64,000 nt of DNA from JAPWJZ01 sp965279315 (GTDB lineage: Bacteria; Pseudomonadota; Alphaproteobacteria; Micavibrionales; UBA2020): NCBI GenBank assembly GCA_965279315.1, contig OZ257145.1:1736001-1800000 (forward strand), written 5' to 3'. The stretch's first letter is position 1. The number at the start of each line of letters is the position of its first letter. Positions 42,992 through 51,744 of the stretch are shown piece after piece. The translations under genes and the position numbers were made by a program. The notes under the pieces were generated by a model. It was given only the letters and a program-made list of their open reading frames with translations, did not search any database and was not told the DNA's origin.

Positions 42992-45900
42992 TCACGACAT
43001 GTCCGGCTTGAACCGCGCGAAAGCGCGGGCGAGGCGGCGTTCAAGGTCGTCGATATACATGAACGTGACCGGCACGACGAGCAGGCTGAGCGCTGTCGAG
43101 GTGATGAGGCCGCCGATGACGGCGATTGCCATCGGCTGGCGGAAACTGGAATCACCGCCAAGGCCGGTTGCAATCGGCATCATGCCGGCGATCATGGCGA
43201 TGGTGGTCATCACGATGGGGCGCGCGCGTTTGTGGCAGGCGTCGATCAGCGCGTCCTGGCGGGTCATGCCGCGTTCGCGGATGGCGACGATGGCGTATTC
43301 GACAAGCAGGATCGAATTTTTTGTCACGATTCCCATCAGCATGATGATGCCGATCAACGCGGGCAGGCCGACTTCGCCGCCTGTCACCAGCAGCGCGATG
43401 ATCGACCCTGCGAATGACAGCGGCAGCGCCATCAGGATGGTCACGGGCTGGAAAAAATCCTTGAACAGCAGCACCAGCACGCAGAGCACGCAGAGCATCC
43501 CCGTCAGCATCGCGATGCCGAAGCCGGAAAACAGCTCCGTCATGAATTCCGCATCGCCCGCATCGATCTGGCGCACGGATGACGGCAGGCTGGCGAGCGA
43601 CGGCAGTTTTTTTGCCTTTGTCAATGCATCGCCCAGCGGCATGCCGCCAAGGTCTGCGCCGATGGTGACGAAACGGTGGCGGTCGTAGCGGTCGATCTGC
43701 GCAGGGCCGGTGCCGGTCGTGATATCGGCGACGGTCGACAGCGCGGTCAGGCCGTTACGCGCCGGCACACGCAAATTCGCAATCGCCTCGATATCCTGCC
43801 GCGCGGAATCAGGCATGCGGACGCGGATATAGACCTGCCGTGAATCAAGGTTGAGTTTCGCCACCTGCTGGTCGAAATCTCCCGCCGTTGCGATGCGCAC
43901 GGTATCAGCGATATCGGTCGTGGTGACGCCCAGTTCCGCCGCCCGTGCGAAATCGGGGCGGATGACGATTTCAGGCCGCTGCAGCGTGGCAGTGGAGCTG
44001 ATATTGCTGAGGCCGCCCATGCCGCGCAGGTCGTTTTCAAGCGCATGCGCCGTCTGTTTTAGCGCGAGCGCGTTATCGCTGGAGAGCAGGATCGACATTT
44101 TCGCGCCCGAACCCGCGCCGATGGTGAAACGCGCGCCCGGCACGGTTGCCAGCGCGCGGCTGGCGGCTTTTTCGATCTCGCGCTGTTTGGGGCGTTCGCC
44201 GCGCGGTTTCAGGGTCAGCATGACGGAGGCCTTGCGCACCTCGCCCGCCTGCGGCTGCTGCGGCCCGCCGCCCGCCTGCGCGACGCCGACGGTTGCGAAC
44301 ACATGTTCGATGCCCGCAACACCGGCGACGGCAAACCTTGTTTTCTCCGCCGCCGCCAGCGTGTCTCCAATCGTGCTGCCGGGCGGCAGTTCGAGGCTGA
44401 TGGTGGTGTAGCCGACATCCGCCGCCGGCACGAAACCCGATGACAGGCGCGTGCCAAGCCCGATGCAGACCAGCAGGAAGACGGTCGCCAGCGCAATCGT
44501 CGTCTTGCGCCGCGCCATGCACCAGCGGACCGCCGTGATATAGCGCGTCATGACCGGGCCATCGGGGCTTTCGACGTGGTTTTCGCTCTTGAGGAAATAG
44601 ACGGCCATGACGGGCGTGAGCAGCCGCGCGACCAGCAGCGAGGCCAGGACGGAAATGACGACCGTCCAGCCGAATTGCTTGAAGAACAGCCCCGACACGC
44701 CGCCCATCAGCGAGGTCGGCAGGAACACGACGACAAGCGTAAAGGTGGTGGCGATGACGGCAAGCGCGATTTCATCCACTGCTTCCTCCGTCGCCTTCAA
44801 GACCGATTTGCCCATTTTTTTATGCCGCACGATGTTTTCGACCTCGACGATCGCATCGTCGACAAGGATGCCGACGACGACGGCCTGCGCCAGCAGCGTG
44901 AGCGTGTTGAGTGAAAAGCCGAACCAGTGCATGGCGGCGAAGGTGGGGATGATGGAAAGCGGCAGGGCGGTCGCCGAAATCAGCGTCGCGCGCCAGTCGC
45001 GCAGGAAAAACCAGACGACGATGACAGCCAGAATCGCGCCTTCATACAGCATATGCATCGACCCGCGATACTGCGCCAGCGTGTAATCGACGGTGTTGTT
45101 GATGGGGGTGATCTCGAGGTCGGGATGGCGCGCCTTCAGACTGTCCAGCGCCTCGGCCGCGAGCTTCGCCACGTTCGTTTCATCGGTGCCCAGCGCGCGG
45201 TAGATGCGGAAACCGACAACTTGCTTGCCATCCAGCAGCGCGGCCTGCGTGCGTTCCGCCGATGTGTCGCGCACGGTTGCGATCTGGTCGAGCCGCAGGT
45301 CCCGGGTATTGGCGAGCGTCACGGGGAGTGCGTCGAGGTCTTGCGCGCGGGTGACGGTGCCGATGGTGCGCACGGATTGTTCCAGCGCCCCCAGCTGCGC
45401 GCGGCCGCCGGATGATTCACGCTGCACCTGTTTCAGCGCACGCGACACATCGGCGGCGGTTGCACCCATGGCAGAGAGGCGCGCGGGGTCGACATCGATG
45501 CGGATTTCGCGGCTGACACCGCCCACGCGGTCGAACTTCCCCACACCCTGCAGCGCAAGCATGGTCTTCGATACAGTATCGTCCACGAACCACGACAACG
45601 CTTCCTCGTCCATCCTGGTCGATGAAATGGTAAAGGTCATCAGGGGCGCGCCGCCCACGCGCACGGCGGAGACGGTGGGGGGCAGCACATCGGTCGGCAG
45701 GTCGGCGCGGACATGGTCGACCGCGTCCTTGGTCTCGATCAGCGCGTCCGACAGAGATTTTTCCAGCACGAACTGGATGGTGATGGCAACCGCGCCGTCG
45801 GTGATCGAGGTGCTGATATGCTTGATGCCGGAAACGGTCGCAATCGAATCCTCCACCTTGCGGGCGACTTCGGTTTCCAGCTGCGCGGGCGCGGCGCCCG

Positions 45901-46054
45901 GCAGGGAGATGGAGACGATGGCGGTCGGCAGTTCGATGTCGGGCAGGTTCTGGATGGGCAGGTTCTTAAACCCGTAGACGCCCGCCAGCGTCAGCATGAT
46001 GAACAGCAATATCGACGGGATGGGGTTGTGGATCGACCATGTGGCGAAATTCAT
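42992..46054 (-). CDS. RND-family efflux permease
   Basis: An inner-membrane proton-driven exporter of 1020 residues with the AcrB/MdtB-like layout: TM1, a large periplasmic loop, TM2-7, a second loop and TM8-12. The acidic pair in TM4 (VGILVDDAIVEVENI) and conserved GGVSGLFFKQFGW and MGIVTKNSILLVEYA segments are present. I start at 46054 (MNFATWSIHNPIPS) because this ATG overlaps the adaptor stop (ATGA) and matches the family N-terminus. A longer frame upstream is an artefact over the adaptor gene. No outer-membrane channel gene is adjacent, so a TolC homologue elsewhere is expected. Confidence 0.92.
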   Translation of the reverse strand: MNFATWSIHNPIPSILLFIMLTLAGVYGFKNLPIQNLPDIELPTAIVSISLPGAAPAQLETEVARKVEDSIATVSGIKHISTSITDGAVAITIQFVLEKSLSDALIETKDAVDHVRADLPTDVLPPTVSAVRVGGAPLMTFTISSTRMDEEALSWFVDDTVSKTMLALQGVGKFDRVGGVSREIRIDVDPARLSAMGATAADVSRALKQVQRESSGGRAQLGALEQSVRTIGTVTRAQDLDALPVTLANTRDLRLDQIATVRDTSAERTQAALLDGKQVVGFRIYRALGTDETNVAKLAAEALDSLKARHPDLEITPINNTVDYTLAQYRGSMHMLYEGAILAVIVVWFFLRDWRATLISATALPLSIIPTFAAMHWFGFSLNTLTLLAQAVVVGILVDDAIVEVENIVRHKKMGKSVLKATEEAVDEIALAVIATTFTLVVVFLPTSLMGGVSGLFFKQFGWTVVISVLASLLVARLLTPVMAVYFLKSENHVESPDGPVMTRYITAVRWCMARRKTTIALATVFLLVCIGLGTRLSSGFVPAADVGYTTISLELPPGSTIGDTLAAAEKTRFAVAGVAGIEHVFATVGVAQAGGGPQQPQAGEVRKASVMLTLKPRGERPKQREIEKAASRALATVPGARFTIGAGSGAKMSILLSSDNALALKQTAHALENDLRGMGGLSNISSTATLQRPEIVIRPDFARAAELGVTTTDIADTVRIATAGDFDQQVAKLNLDSRQVYIRVRMPDSARQDIEAIANLRVPARNGLTALSTVADITTGTGPAQIDRYDRHRFVTIGADLGGMPLGDALTKAKKLPSLASLPSSVRQIDAGDAEFMTELFSGFGIAMLTGMLCVLCVLVLLFKDFFQPVTILMALPLSFAGSIIALLVTGGEVGLPALIGIIMLMGIVTKNSILLVEYAIVAIRERGMTRQDALIDACHKRARPIVMTTIAMIAGMMPIATGLGGDSSFRQPMAIAVIGGLITSTALSLLVVPVTFMYIDDLERRLARAFARFKPDMS

Positions 46055-47115
46055 TGCGTGGTTTCTTTCGTCGCGATGCGCACAACATCGCCATCGTTCA
46101 AAAATCCTGCGCCGTCCACGGCGACGATATCGCCTTCGCCGATGCCGCCTGCGATTTCGGTCTGCGTGCCTTCGCTGCGGCCTGCGGTGACGGCCTCCAT
46201 ATGCGCGACTGATTTGTCGCCGGCGGTCTCGATGCGGAAGACATAGGATCGGCCATCGCGGATGACGACGCTTTTGGCGGGCAGCAGCAGCACGCTGCGT
46301 GTTTCCAGCGATATGCGGCCTTCGCCATACATGCCGGCGCGTGCGGCGCCGCCGGGTTCGATATCGGCATATAATGTGGCCATCCGCGTGTCGGCATCCA
46401 GCACCGGCGCGATCCGGCGCAGTGTCGCATCGGCGGTTGTGCCGTCGGGCAGGGACAGGGAAATGCGCTGGCCGGTTTTCAGCCGCGCAAGCTGTTGCGC
46501 CGTAGCCTGCCCGCGCCATTCAAGGCGGTTCTGGCGGATCAGGCGGAACAATTCCTGGCCGACCGCGCCGACAGCGCCCAGTGTTGCGGTGCGGGAGCTT
46601 ATGACGCCGTCATCGGGCGCGATCACTTCCGCATGCTTGATCTGCAATTCATTGGCATCGAAACGCGCCTGCGCGATCGCGGCCTGCTGCACGTCGCTTT
46701 CGACCTTTTCAACGGCGATGGCGGCGCTTTTCTTCAGCAGCAGCGAACGGTCGCGCACGGCGATCGCCTGCGTCAGTACGGCCTGCAGTTCCGCGCGTTG
46801 CGTCAATAATGTATCGGTTTCAAAACGGGCGAGCACCTGCCCCTGTTTTACCACATCGCCCACATCGGCCAATACTTCCGTCAGGCGCTGGCCGGTGATT
46901 TCGGCGCCGATGATGGCTTCCTGCCACGGGGCAACGGCACCCGTGGCGCGGATGATTTCCGGCCAGTCGGCGCGCTTCGCTGCCGTGGTGGTGACGGTCA
47001 GTGCGGCGGCGGCAGCGGGGGCGGCGGGTTCATCCACGTGGCGCGCGCGAACCGTCACAAAAACCGCGATGGCAAGGACAAGGGCGAAGGCCGCGAGCTT
47101 GATAAATTTTTTCAT
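46051..47115 (-). CDS. RND periplasmic adaptor (membrane fusion protein)
   Basis: 354 residues: N-terminal anchor helix (LAAFALVLAIAVFVTVRA), lipoyl half-motifs (GAVAPWQEAIIGAEITG; VIAPDDGVISSRTATLGA), an alpha-hairpin (about 95-150) and a beta-barrel/membrane-proximal region with RAGMYGEGRISL. It bridges the permease and an outer-membrane channel. Coupled by ATGA to both the TetR gene upstream and the permease downstream, giving a tightly regulated three-gene operon. Confidence 0.9.
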   Translation of the reverse strand: MKKFIKLAAFALVLAIAVFVTVRARHVDEPAAPAAAAALTVTTTAAKRADWPEIIRATGAVAPWQEAIIGAEITGQRLTEVLADVGDVVKQGQVLARFETDTLLTQRAELQAVLTQAIAVRDRSLLLKKSAAIAVEKVESDVQQAAIAQARFDANELQIKHAEVIAPDDGVISSRTATLGAVGAVGQELFRLIRQNRLEWRGQATAQQLARLKTGQRISLSLPDGTTADATLRRIAPVLDADTRMATLYADIEPGGAARAGMYGEGRISLETRSVLLLPAKSVVIRDGRSYVFRIETAGDKSVAHMEAVTAGRSEGTQTEIAGGIGEGDIVAVDGAGFLNDGDVVRIATKETTQ

Positions 47116-47819
47116 GGCTTCCTGATCCCCGTTTTGCCCTTGGCGCGCAGGCCGGTCAGGGTTATTTCGATTTGCCCCAGCACGACTTCGGCAATCGCCG
47201 CTGCCTCCGCCGTGCCGATTCTTTTCCAGCCGGTGCGGATGCGGACAATCTCCGGCGCGACCATGAAGCCGATATAAGGCCCCACCAACGCATGGGTGAT
47301 GAGGAAGGTTTCCACGGTATCAGGGTCGCGCTCCAGATACGCGGCGATCAGCATACCGAACGGGTCTTCCGCAGGGTCGAGCATGCGGGCGAAGAATTTC
47401 TTGAAGGTTTTCGTGGGCGCGAACTGTTCGCGCATCATCAGGCGCATAAAGGCCTGCGACTGGCGGTTTTCCTGCGCCAGCGCCATGATGCTGGCGCGCA
47501 GCCAATTGCGGATTTCATTCAGGATAATATCGGGCGTGCGGGCAGGGTCATCGCGCATTTCGCGGGCGACTGTGATGCTGGCGCCGGCCTCGGCATGCTT
47601 GCGGCGGAAAAATTCCTCCAACACGGCGGCATAAAGCCCTTCCTTGCCGCCGAAATAATAATTGATGGCCGCGATATTCTGTTTTGCCGCCGCCGCGATA
47701 TCGCGCGTACTGGCGCCGTCATAGCCGTGATCGGCAAACAGCTCTACCGCCACCTCTATCAATTTTAAGCGCGCGTGACCGCCGCGCGCCTGTTTCGGGT
47801 CTTTCCGGATTGCTGCCAT
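47112..47819 (-). CDS. TetR-family repressor of the efflux operon
   Basis: A 235-residue regulator. The N-terminal helix-turn-helix is at about 18-60 (LIEVAVELFADHGYDGASTR, DIAAAAKQNIAAINYYFGGK) and the C-terminal ligand domain resembles the CerR/DUF1956-type subgroup. First gene of the operon, so it is likely autoregulated through the inverted repeats at 47845-47890. The basic N-terminal extension (RKDPKQARGGHARLK) is typical. Ligand unknown, presumably an efflux substrate. Confidence 0.88.
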   Translation of the reverse strand: MAAIRKDPKQARGGHARLKLIEVAVELFADHGYDGASTRDIAAAAKQNIAAINYYFGGKEGLYAAVLEEFFRRKHAEAGASITVAREMRDDPARTPDIILNEIRNWLRASIMALAQENRQSQAFMRLMMREQFAPTKTFKKFFARMLDPAEDPFGMLIAAYLERDPDTVETFLITHALVGPYIGFMVAPEIVRIRTGWKRIGTAEAAAIAEVVLGQIEITLTGLRAKGKTGIRKP

Positions 47820-47844
47820 GGATGTTTCCGCCTTGAATCGGTTG

Positions 47845-47890
47845 CTATAACCATTATAGGCCGGATTATTAGTTAATCAAACGATTGATT
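47845..47890. promoter_or_regulatory. Putative TetR operators
   Basis: Two inverted repeats upstream of the TetR gene: CTATAA-CCA-TTATAG (47845-47859) and AATCAA-ACGA-TTGATT (47875-47890). Both are dyads of the size bound by TetR dimers, and they cover the presumed promoter between the repressor operon and the divergent AstE-like gene. Confidence 0.55.
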
Positions 47891-47934
47891 TACTATTTGA
47901 AGGCGGGTTCCTGCACGGTTGACATTCCGGGCTG

Positions 47935-47964
47935 AAATTATATAGTAAATTCATAGCGTAAGCG
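47935..47964 (+). repeat. Arm-only fragment of the tRNA-Leu-associated repeat, copy F
   Basis: AAATTATATAGTAAATTCAT followed by AGCGTAAGC, nearly identical to the arm in copy B (TTGTATAGTAAATTCATAG then TGTAAGC) but with no tRNA core. It ends 12 bases before the start codon of the AstE-like gene. Confidence 0.55.
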
Positions 47965-47976
47965 GCAAGGAAGCAT

Positions 47977-48909
47977 ATGCACATTACCAAAAACCGTATC
48001 AATATCGGCCAGACGATTGCGGGAAACCCGATCGATATCGTGACCTATACGCTGGCGGCCAAGGCGGCTGGCAAGCGCGTGCATATCCAGAGCGGCATGC
48101 ATGGCGGCGAGGTGACGCAATGGGTGCAGCACCGGCTGTATAATTTCCTCAAAGAAAACCTGGCGGCGGGCGAGGTGGTGTTCGTGCCCTGCGCCAATCC
48201 GGCTGCGTGGGAACAGCGGTCGTATTTCTACACCTTCGGCAAGTTTGATTTGTATGACGGCAAAGACCCCAACACGCATTTCCCCGGCAAGCCCGACGGA
48301 TCGCTGCACCAGCGCATCGTGCATGCCTTGCAGGAACTCGCAAAAACCTGCGACCTCGGCCTCGACCTGCACACAGCGCGCAAGAGCCTGCCCTATGTGA
48401 TCTTCACGAAAGAATCCTATGCGCCGTTGGTGAAGGAAGTCGGGCTGAAGTACAACTTCCTGGATGATGGCGACCCTTCCGGTTCGTTCGATGCGGGGCT
48501 TGACCCCCTGAACATCGACAATCTGTGCATCGAATGCGGCAGCCATGACGAATATGACGCGGCGAAGATCGAACAGGTTTTTCAGGGAATCCTGCGCCTG
48601 CTTGCCCGCCTTGGCATGATCGACAAAAGTCTGACACAGCATCCGGCGCATGACAGCCATTGGTTCAGGAAAGACAAAAAGATTTTGACGCGCGATGCGG
48701 GTTTCGTGCGCTATGACGTCGAACTGGGCAAGCCCTTTAAAAAAGGCGACATCCTGTTCACCCTGCACCCGTCATCGGAGCTGGGCGCGGAATTGCCAGA
48801 GGTGGCGACGGAAGACGGCATCATGTACAAACACGCCCCCACGCATATCTACCGCGCAGGCGACGAAACGCTGCATTACATCCCGATGGATGCGTTGGTG
48901 AAGATTTAA
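47977..48909 (+). CDS. Succinylglutamate desuccinylase/aspartoacylase-family protein
   Basis: A zinc-dependent M14-like amidohydrolase of 310 residues. The metal-ligand motif SGMHGGEVTQW (His and Glu) is at about 38-48 and the third ligand is in LDLHTARKS at about 129. ECGSHDEYDA and a C-terminal beta domain with KGDILFTLHP follow. Such proteins cleave N-acyl amino acids or related amides. They often occur near RimK-type ATP-grasp ligases, consistent with the ATP-grasp genes at 36.5 and 49.5 kb. AAGGAAGC precedes the ATG. Divergent from the TetR operon. Confidence 0.85.
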   Translation: MHITKNRINIGQTIAGNPIDIVTYTLAAKAAGKRVHIQSGMHGGEVTQWVQHRLYNFLKENLAAGEVVFVPCANPAAWEQRSYFYTFGKFDLYDGKDPNTHFPGKPDGSLHQRIVHALQELAKTCDLGLDLHTARKSLPYVIFTKESYAPLVKEVGLKYNFLDDGDPSGSFDAGLDPLNIDNLCIECGSHDEYDAAKIEQVFQGILRLLARLGMIDKSLTQHPAHDSHWFRKDKKILTRDAGFVRYDVELGKPFKKGDILFTLHPSSELGAELPEVATEDGIMYKHAPTHIYRAGDETLHYIPMDALVKI

Positions 48910-48933
48910 AGCCGTACAAGTCTGACCGGCAAA

Positions 48934-49449
48934 TTAATCTAATACCGTAGGCGTCTTATGCCACTCAGCAACAATTTCTTGAACCCGTAGCATGTTGATT
49001 CCGTTGCGCTGCTCAACCGCAAGAGGATGGTCAGTTGGTTCAAGTTTTATGAGAGGTCGAAGCCCTTTACTCCGTATGTGGAGTTCGGTTTTGAGATTGG
49101 TTGTATCCGGGTAATTTGAGATTCTGTTACTTAGCCAGCCAAAGCGCGGCGGCTCATTTTCTATGACCGTTTCCGACCAAAGTTCCAAAATCCGGGAAAA
49201 ACTCGGCTTTGATACTGAAACCCATACCCCCCAAACAAATTTTTCATCCTGGCCGATAATCGGAATTTCAAGGCAGCCGCGAATATAAATATCATCATCT
49301 ATTCCGCAAACGTCGTTATCCAATTTGGCGCGTGTACCACGCTCCTCTTCAGGAATTCCAAACCAATTATCTGGGGCTTTGAATCCAACATCCAACGGCA
49401 TCGTATCAAATTGCTGACCGCAACAGCTACAAGTCCATGAATAATTCAA
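48934..49449 (-). CDS. DUF2199-like protein
   Basis: 171 residues beginning MNYSWTCSCCGQQFDTMPLD, a zinc-ribbon-like Cys-x2-Cys turn characteristic of the DUF2199 family, followed by IPEEERGTRAKLDNDVCGID, IYIRGCLEIPI and WGVWVSVS. Function unknown. It is more AT-rich than its neighbours, suggesting recent acquisition. It lies 26 bases downstream of the large ATP-grasp-like gene on the same strand and may be co-transcribed. Confidence 0.8.
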   Translation of the reverse strand: MNYSWTCSCCGQQFDTMPLDVGFKAPDNWFGIPEEERGTRAKLDNDVCGIDDDIYIRGCLEIPIIGQDEKFVWGVWVSVSKPSFSRILELWSETVIENEPPRFGWLSNRISNYPDTTNLKTELHIRSKGLRPLIKLEPTDHPLAVEQRNGINMLRVQEIVAEWHKTPTVLD

Positions 49450-49475
49450 GATAATTTCCCATACCGGAAAAGTTA

Positions 49476-51242
49476 TTACCGCTTCGCCACCGGCGTTTTC
49501 TTCGCGAGGCTATCGTTGCCGGTGCCGGGTTTCACGGCGCGGGCGCGGTATTGGGGGTTTTTCTCGATGTAACCCTCGCCGAAGGCGTCTTTGTACAGCT
49601 GTTCCAGCATCGAGCGGTAAACGGGGTTCAGCGTGCTGACGCCGTTTTCGATGATGAAGGGGGAATTCGTGCCGCTGGCGATGCCGGTCACGCGGAACAG
49701 TTCCGCGCCGGACGGCGGCGTGTCGCCCTTTTTCAGGCTGCCGCTGCTGATTTTCACGGTGATGCTGTCGGCGGCCAAGTCAACGGGGGAGACTTTTGCG
49801 TCTTCGCCCGCGAATTTCCATTCGAATGCGCCGCCCACTTTGCGCGTAACGGTGTAAACGCCTGCGGGCAGGTCGATCTGCACGGGCGTCTTGCCGTCAT
49901 AGGATGCGTCATGCGTCGCAAACGCCTTGATGTAGAACGAGCCGGGGCCGGTCATGTATTTGTCATGGATCGCATCCGCGTTGTCGCGGATGGCGGCCAG
50001 CAGGTTCAGGTTTTCAGGTTTCGAGAAATCGGCGTAATGCGCGAACCATGCAAGGCGGCTGAGGCCGGGCAGATTGTTGCTTTCGGCATCCGCGCTCATC
50101 TGGTCGGTCGGCCCCTGCTGGCGGTCGTTGATCTCGTTGATCCAGATTTTGCCGTTGCGGTCGATGATCAGGTCTGCGCCCGCATGGCCGACCTTGCCGG
50201 ACAGCGCCATTTTCTTGCCCAGTTTCTCGCCGATTTCGGTGATCTGGCGGGCGATGTGTTCTTCGTAGACATGACCGATATTGTTGCCGACGCTGTCGCC
50301 GGGCTCGTTCGCCAGCAGGCGGTCGCCGACAACCTTCAGCGTCGCGCGGCCGGTGACGGAGAACACGTTGCTCTCGTTAATGCCCGCCTGCGCCGCATGC
50401 GCCTCGATCAGCGCGAGGCTGCCCGCATCGGCGCGGTCGATGTTGTCGGGCAGGTTGGTCTTGACGACGCCGCGGCCGTTTTCGGCGGGCAGCGTGTTGC
50501 CGGCGAAGAAGGACAGGTTTGCCTCGTTGCCTTCGACAAAGCGCACGACCTTGAACGGGATTTTCGATTTCGAAATATGTTTCACGAATTCGTCGGCGGT
50601 CGCGATGAAGCGCGTGGGTTCGTAATTTTCCACGGTCGGCTGCACGACGACCTTGCCGGCCTCGTTCTTCATGCGGTGGTAAATGGCGCGCAGTTCTTTT
50701 TCGGGCAGCTTCGACGACACCACTTCCGTCGGGATGACATAGGCTTCGAGACCCGCTTCCTTCAGGATGTGCATCAGGTTGCCCTTGTTTTCAAAAAACA
50801 GGCGGGTGTTTTGCTCGTTCGTGGCGACCACTTCGGTGTTCAGCTTCCGGTCGGCGATATGCTTCGCCCAGCTAGCTGGCGGGGTGATGAAGGCGAAGAG
50901 GGCGATTTTCTTGTCCTTCAGCAGCGCTTCGGGGATCGTGCCCGTGATCTGCTCCGACATGCCCTTGGGGAACATGTTGATATAGGCGGTCGTGTCGAAA
51001 TCCAGGCCGTGCTGCGGCACGTTTTTATAGGACGGCTTGCCCTTCATGCCGCCGATGATCTCGGCCTTGCCGCCGACGCGGTTGAATTCGGACAGCAGGC
51101 GGCCCTGCGAGGGGGAGTATGTCGGCATCAGCACCGTCACGCCGTCGGCGTTGAATTCGCCGGAAATGCGTTCAAACGCGGCGTCGAGCGCGGGCTTGAG
51201 CTTGTCCAACGTGGATGTGTTATGGCGCGACGGGAAAGACAT
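49476..51242 (-). CDS. Large ATP-grasp-like protein of unknown substrate
   Basis: 588 residues, no signal peptide. The middle shows an ATP-grasp architecture: VVVQPTVENYEPTRFIATAD and FKVVRFVEGNEANLSFFAGN, then the metal-binding segment HAGADLIIDRNGKIWINEIN then DRQQGPTD at about 350-378. The last 150 residues form a separate beta-rich domain (QIDLPAGVYTVTRKVGGAFE; TVKISSGSLKKGD) and a Lys-rich tail. AAGGAGA seven bases upstream supports the start. I do not recognise a named family. Possibly a peptide or cofactor ligase acting with the AstE-like enzyme. Confidence 0.7.
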   Translation of the reverse strand: MSFPSRHNTSTLDKLKPALDAAFERISGEFNADGVTVLMPTYSPSQGRLLSEFNRVGGKAEIIGGMKGKPSYKNVPQHGLDFDTTAYINMFPKGMSEQITGTIPEALLKDKKIALFAFITPPASWAKHIADRKLNTEVVATNEQNTRLFFENKGNLMHILKEAGLEAYVIPTEVVSSKLPEKELRAIYHRMKNEAGKVVVQPTVENYEPTRFIATADEFVKHISKSKIPFKVVRFVEGNEANLSFFAGNTLPAENGRGVVKTNLPDNIDRADAGSLALIEAHAAQAGINESNVFSVTGRATLKVVGDRLLANEPGDSVGNNIGHVYEEHIARQITEIGEKLGKKMALSGKVGHAGADLIIDRNGKIWINEINDRQQGPTDQMSADAESNNLPGLSRLAWFAHYADFSKPENLNLLAAIRDNADAIHDKYMTGPGSFYIKAFATHDASYDGKTPVQIDLPAGVYTVTRKVGGAFEWKFAGEDAKVSPVDLAADSITVKISSGSLKKGDTPPSGAELFRVTGIASGTNSPFIIENGVSTLNPVYRSMLEQLYKDAFGEGYIEKNPQYRARAVKPGTGNDSLAKKTPVAKR

Positions 51243-51637
51243 GCCTGTCTCCTTCTACCTCAGCAAGTTTAAAACAAAAGCAAAGCTCTTCGCAGTAAAC
51301 CCAGAAACAGCGTGCCGCCGGGCGTTTAGTACAAAAAGATCCGCCGTTACTTAACCTGCCTTGTCAGGTGTTATCCTGAGAGGGGCGCCCCCATTTGTCG
51401 GGGGCCGCGGGCTATTGGCACGTACGATTGTTTACTGTTAAGCGATTCGGCCATGTAAATGCAAGGAAAAATCTTTCCCATAGGGTATTTTTATCATCTT
51501 CTTTCGCTGCACGGGATTTGCACAAAAACTGCGCCATAAATGCGCAGGCCCGCCATCACCGCTGCACATCCGCCTGCGATGATGGTTGAAGCTGCGGGGC
51601 ATTCCGTGTCGCAGCAAACCGGTGGGAGGATAACGGC
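51243..51637. other. Divergent gene-free stretch between the ATP-grasp-like and alpha-2-macroglobulin genes
   Basis: No convincing frame. It holds a GC hairpin (CCCCC-ATTTGTC-GGGGG, about 51389-51405) in a GC-rich patch and an AT-rich patch (GTATTTTTATCATC) at about 51486-51499 that may be promoter DNA for either direction. Bases 51638-51688 hold a short leader frame described separately. Confidence 0.4.
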
Positions 51638-51688
51638 ATGAATATTAAAACTATTTTTTTGCAGCCACATTCACTATTGCCGCCGTGA
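51638..51688 (+). CDS. 16-codon leader frame with T7 run before alpha-2-macroglobulin
   Basis: ATG preceded by GGGAGGATAACGGC, a better ribosome-binding site than that of the main gene. It encodes MNIKTIFLQPHSLLPP and stops at 51688. One extra base in its T7 tract (51654-51660) would put it in frame with alpha-2-macroglobulin through to 51745 with no stop. It could be a leader peptide, a slippage-controlled start, or a mutated original start. Confidence 0.4.
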   Translation: MNIKTIFLQPHSLLPP

Positions 51689-51744
51689 CCTGTATAGTCC
51701 GCCCAATCACCTTATCCTTTTGCCTGCCCACCGGAGCCGCCGCC

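Noticed and set aside
46055..46519. Extended N-terminus of the RND permease
   Set aside because: This stretch lies over the adaptor gene in another frame. The family N-terminus (MNFATWSIHNP) begins at 46054 with an ATGA overlap.
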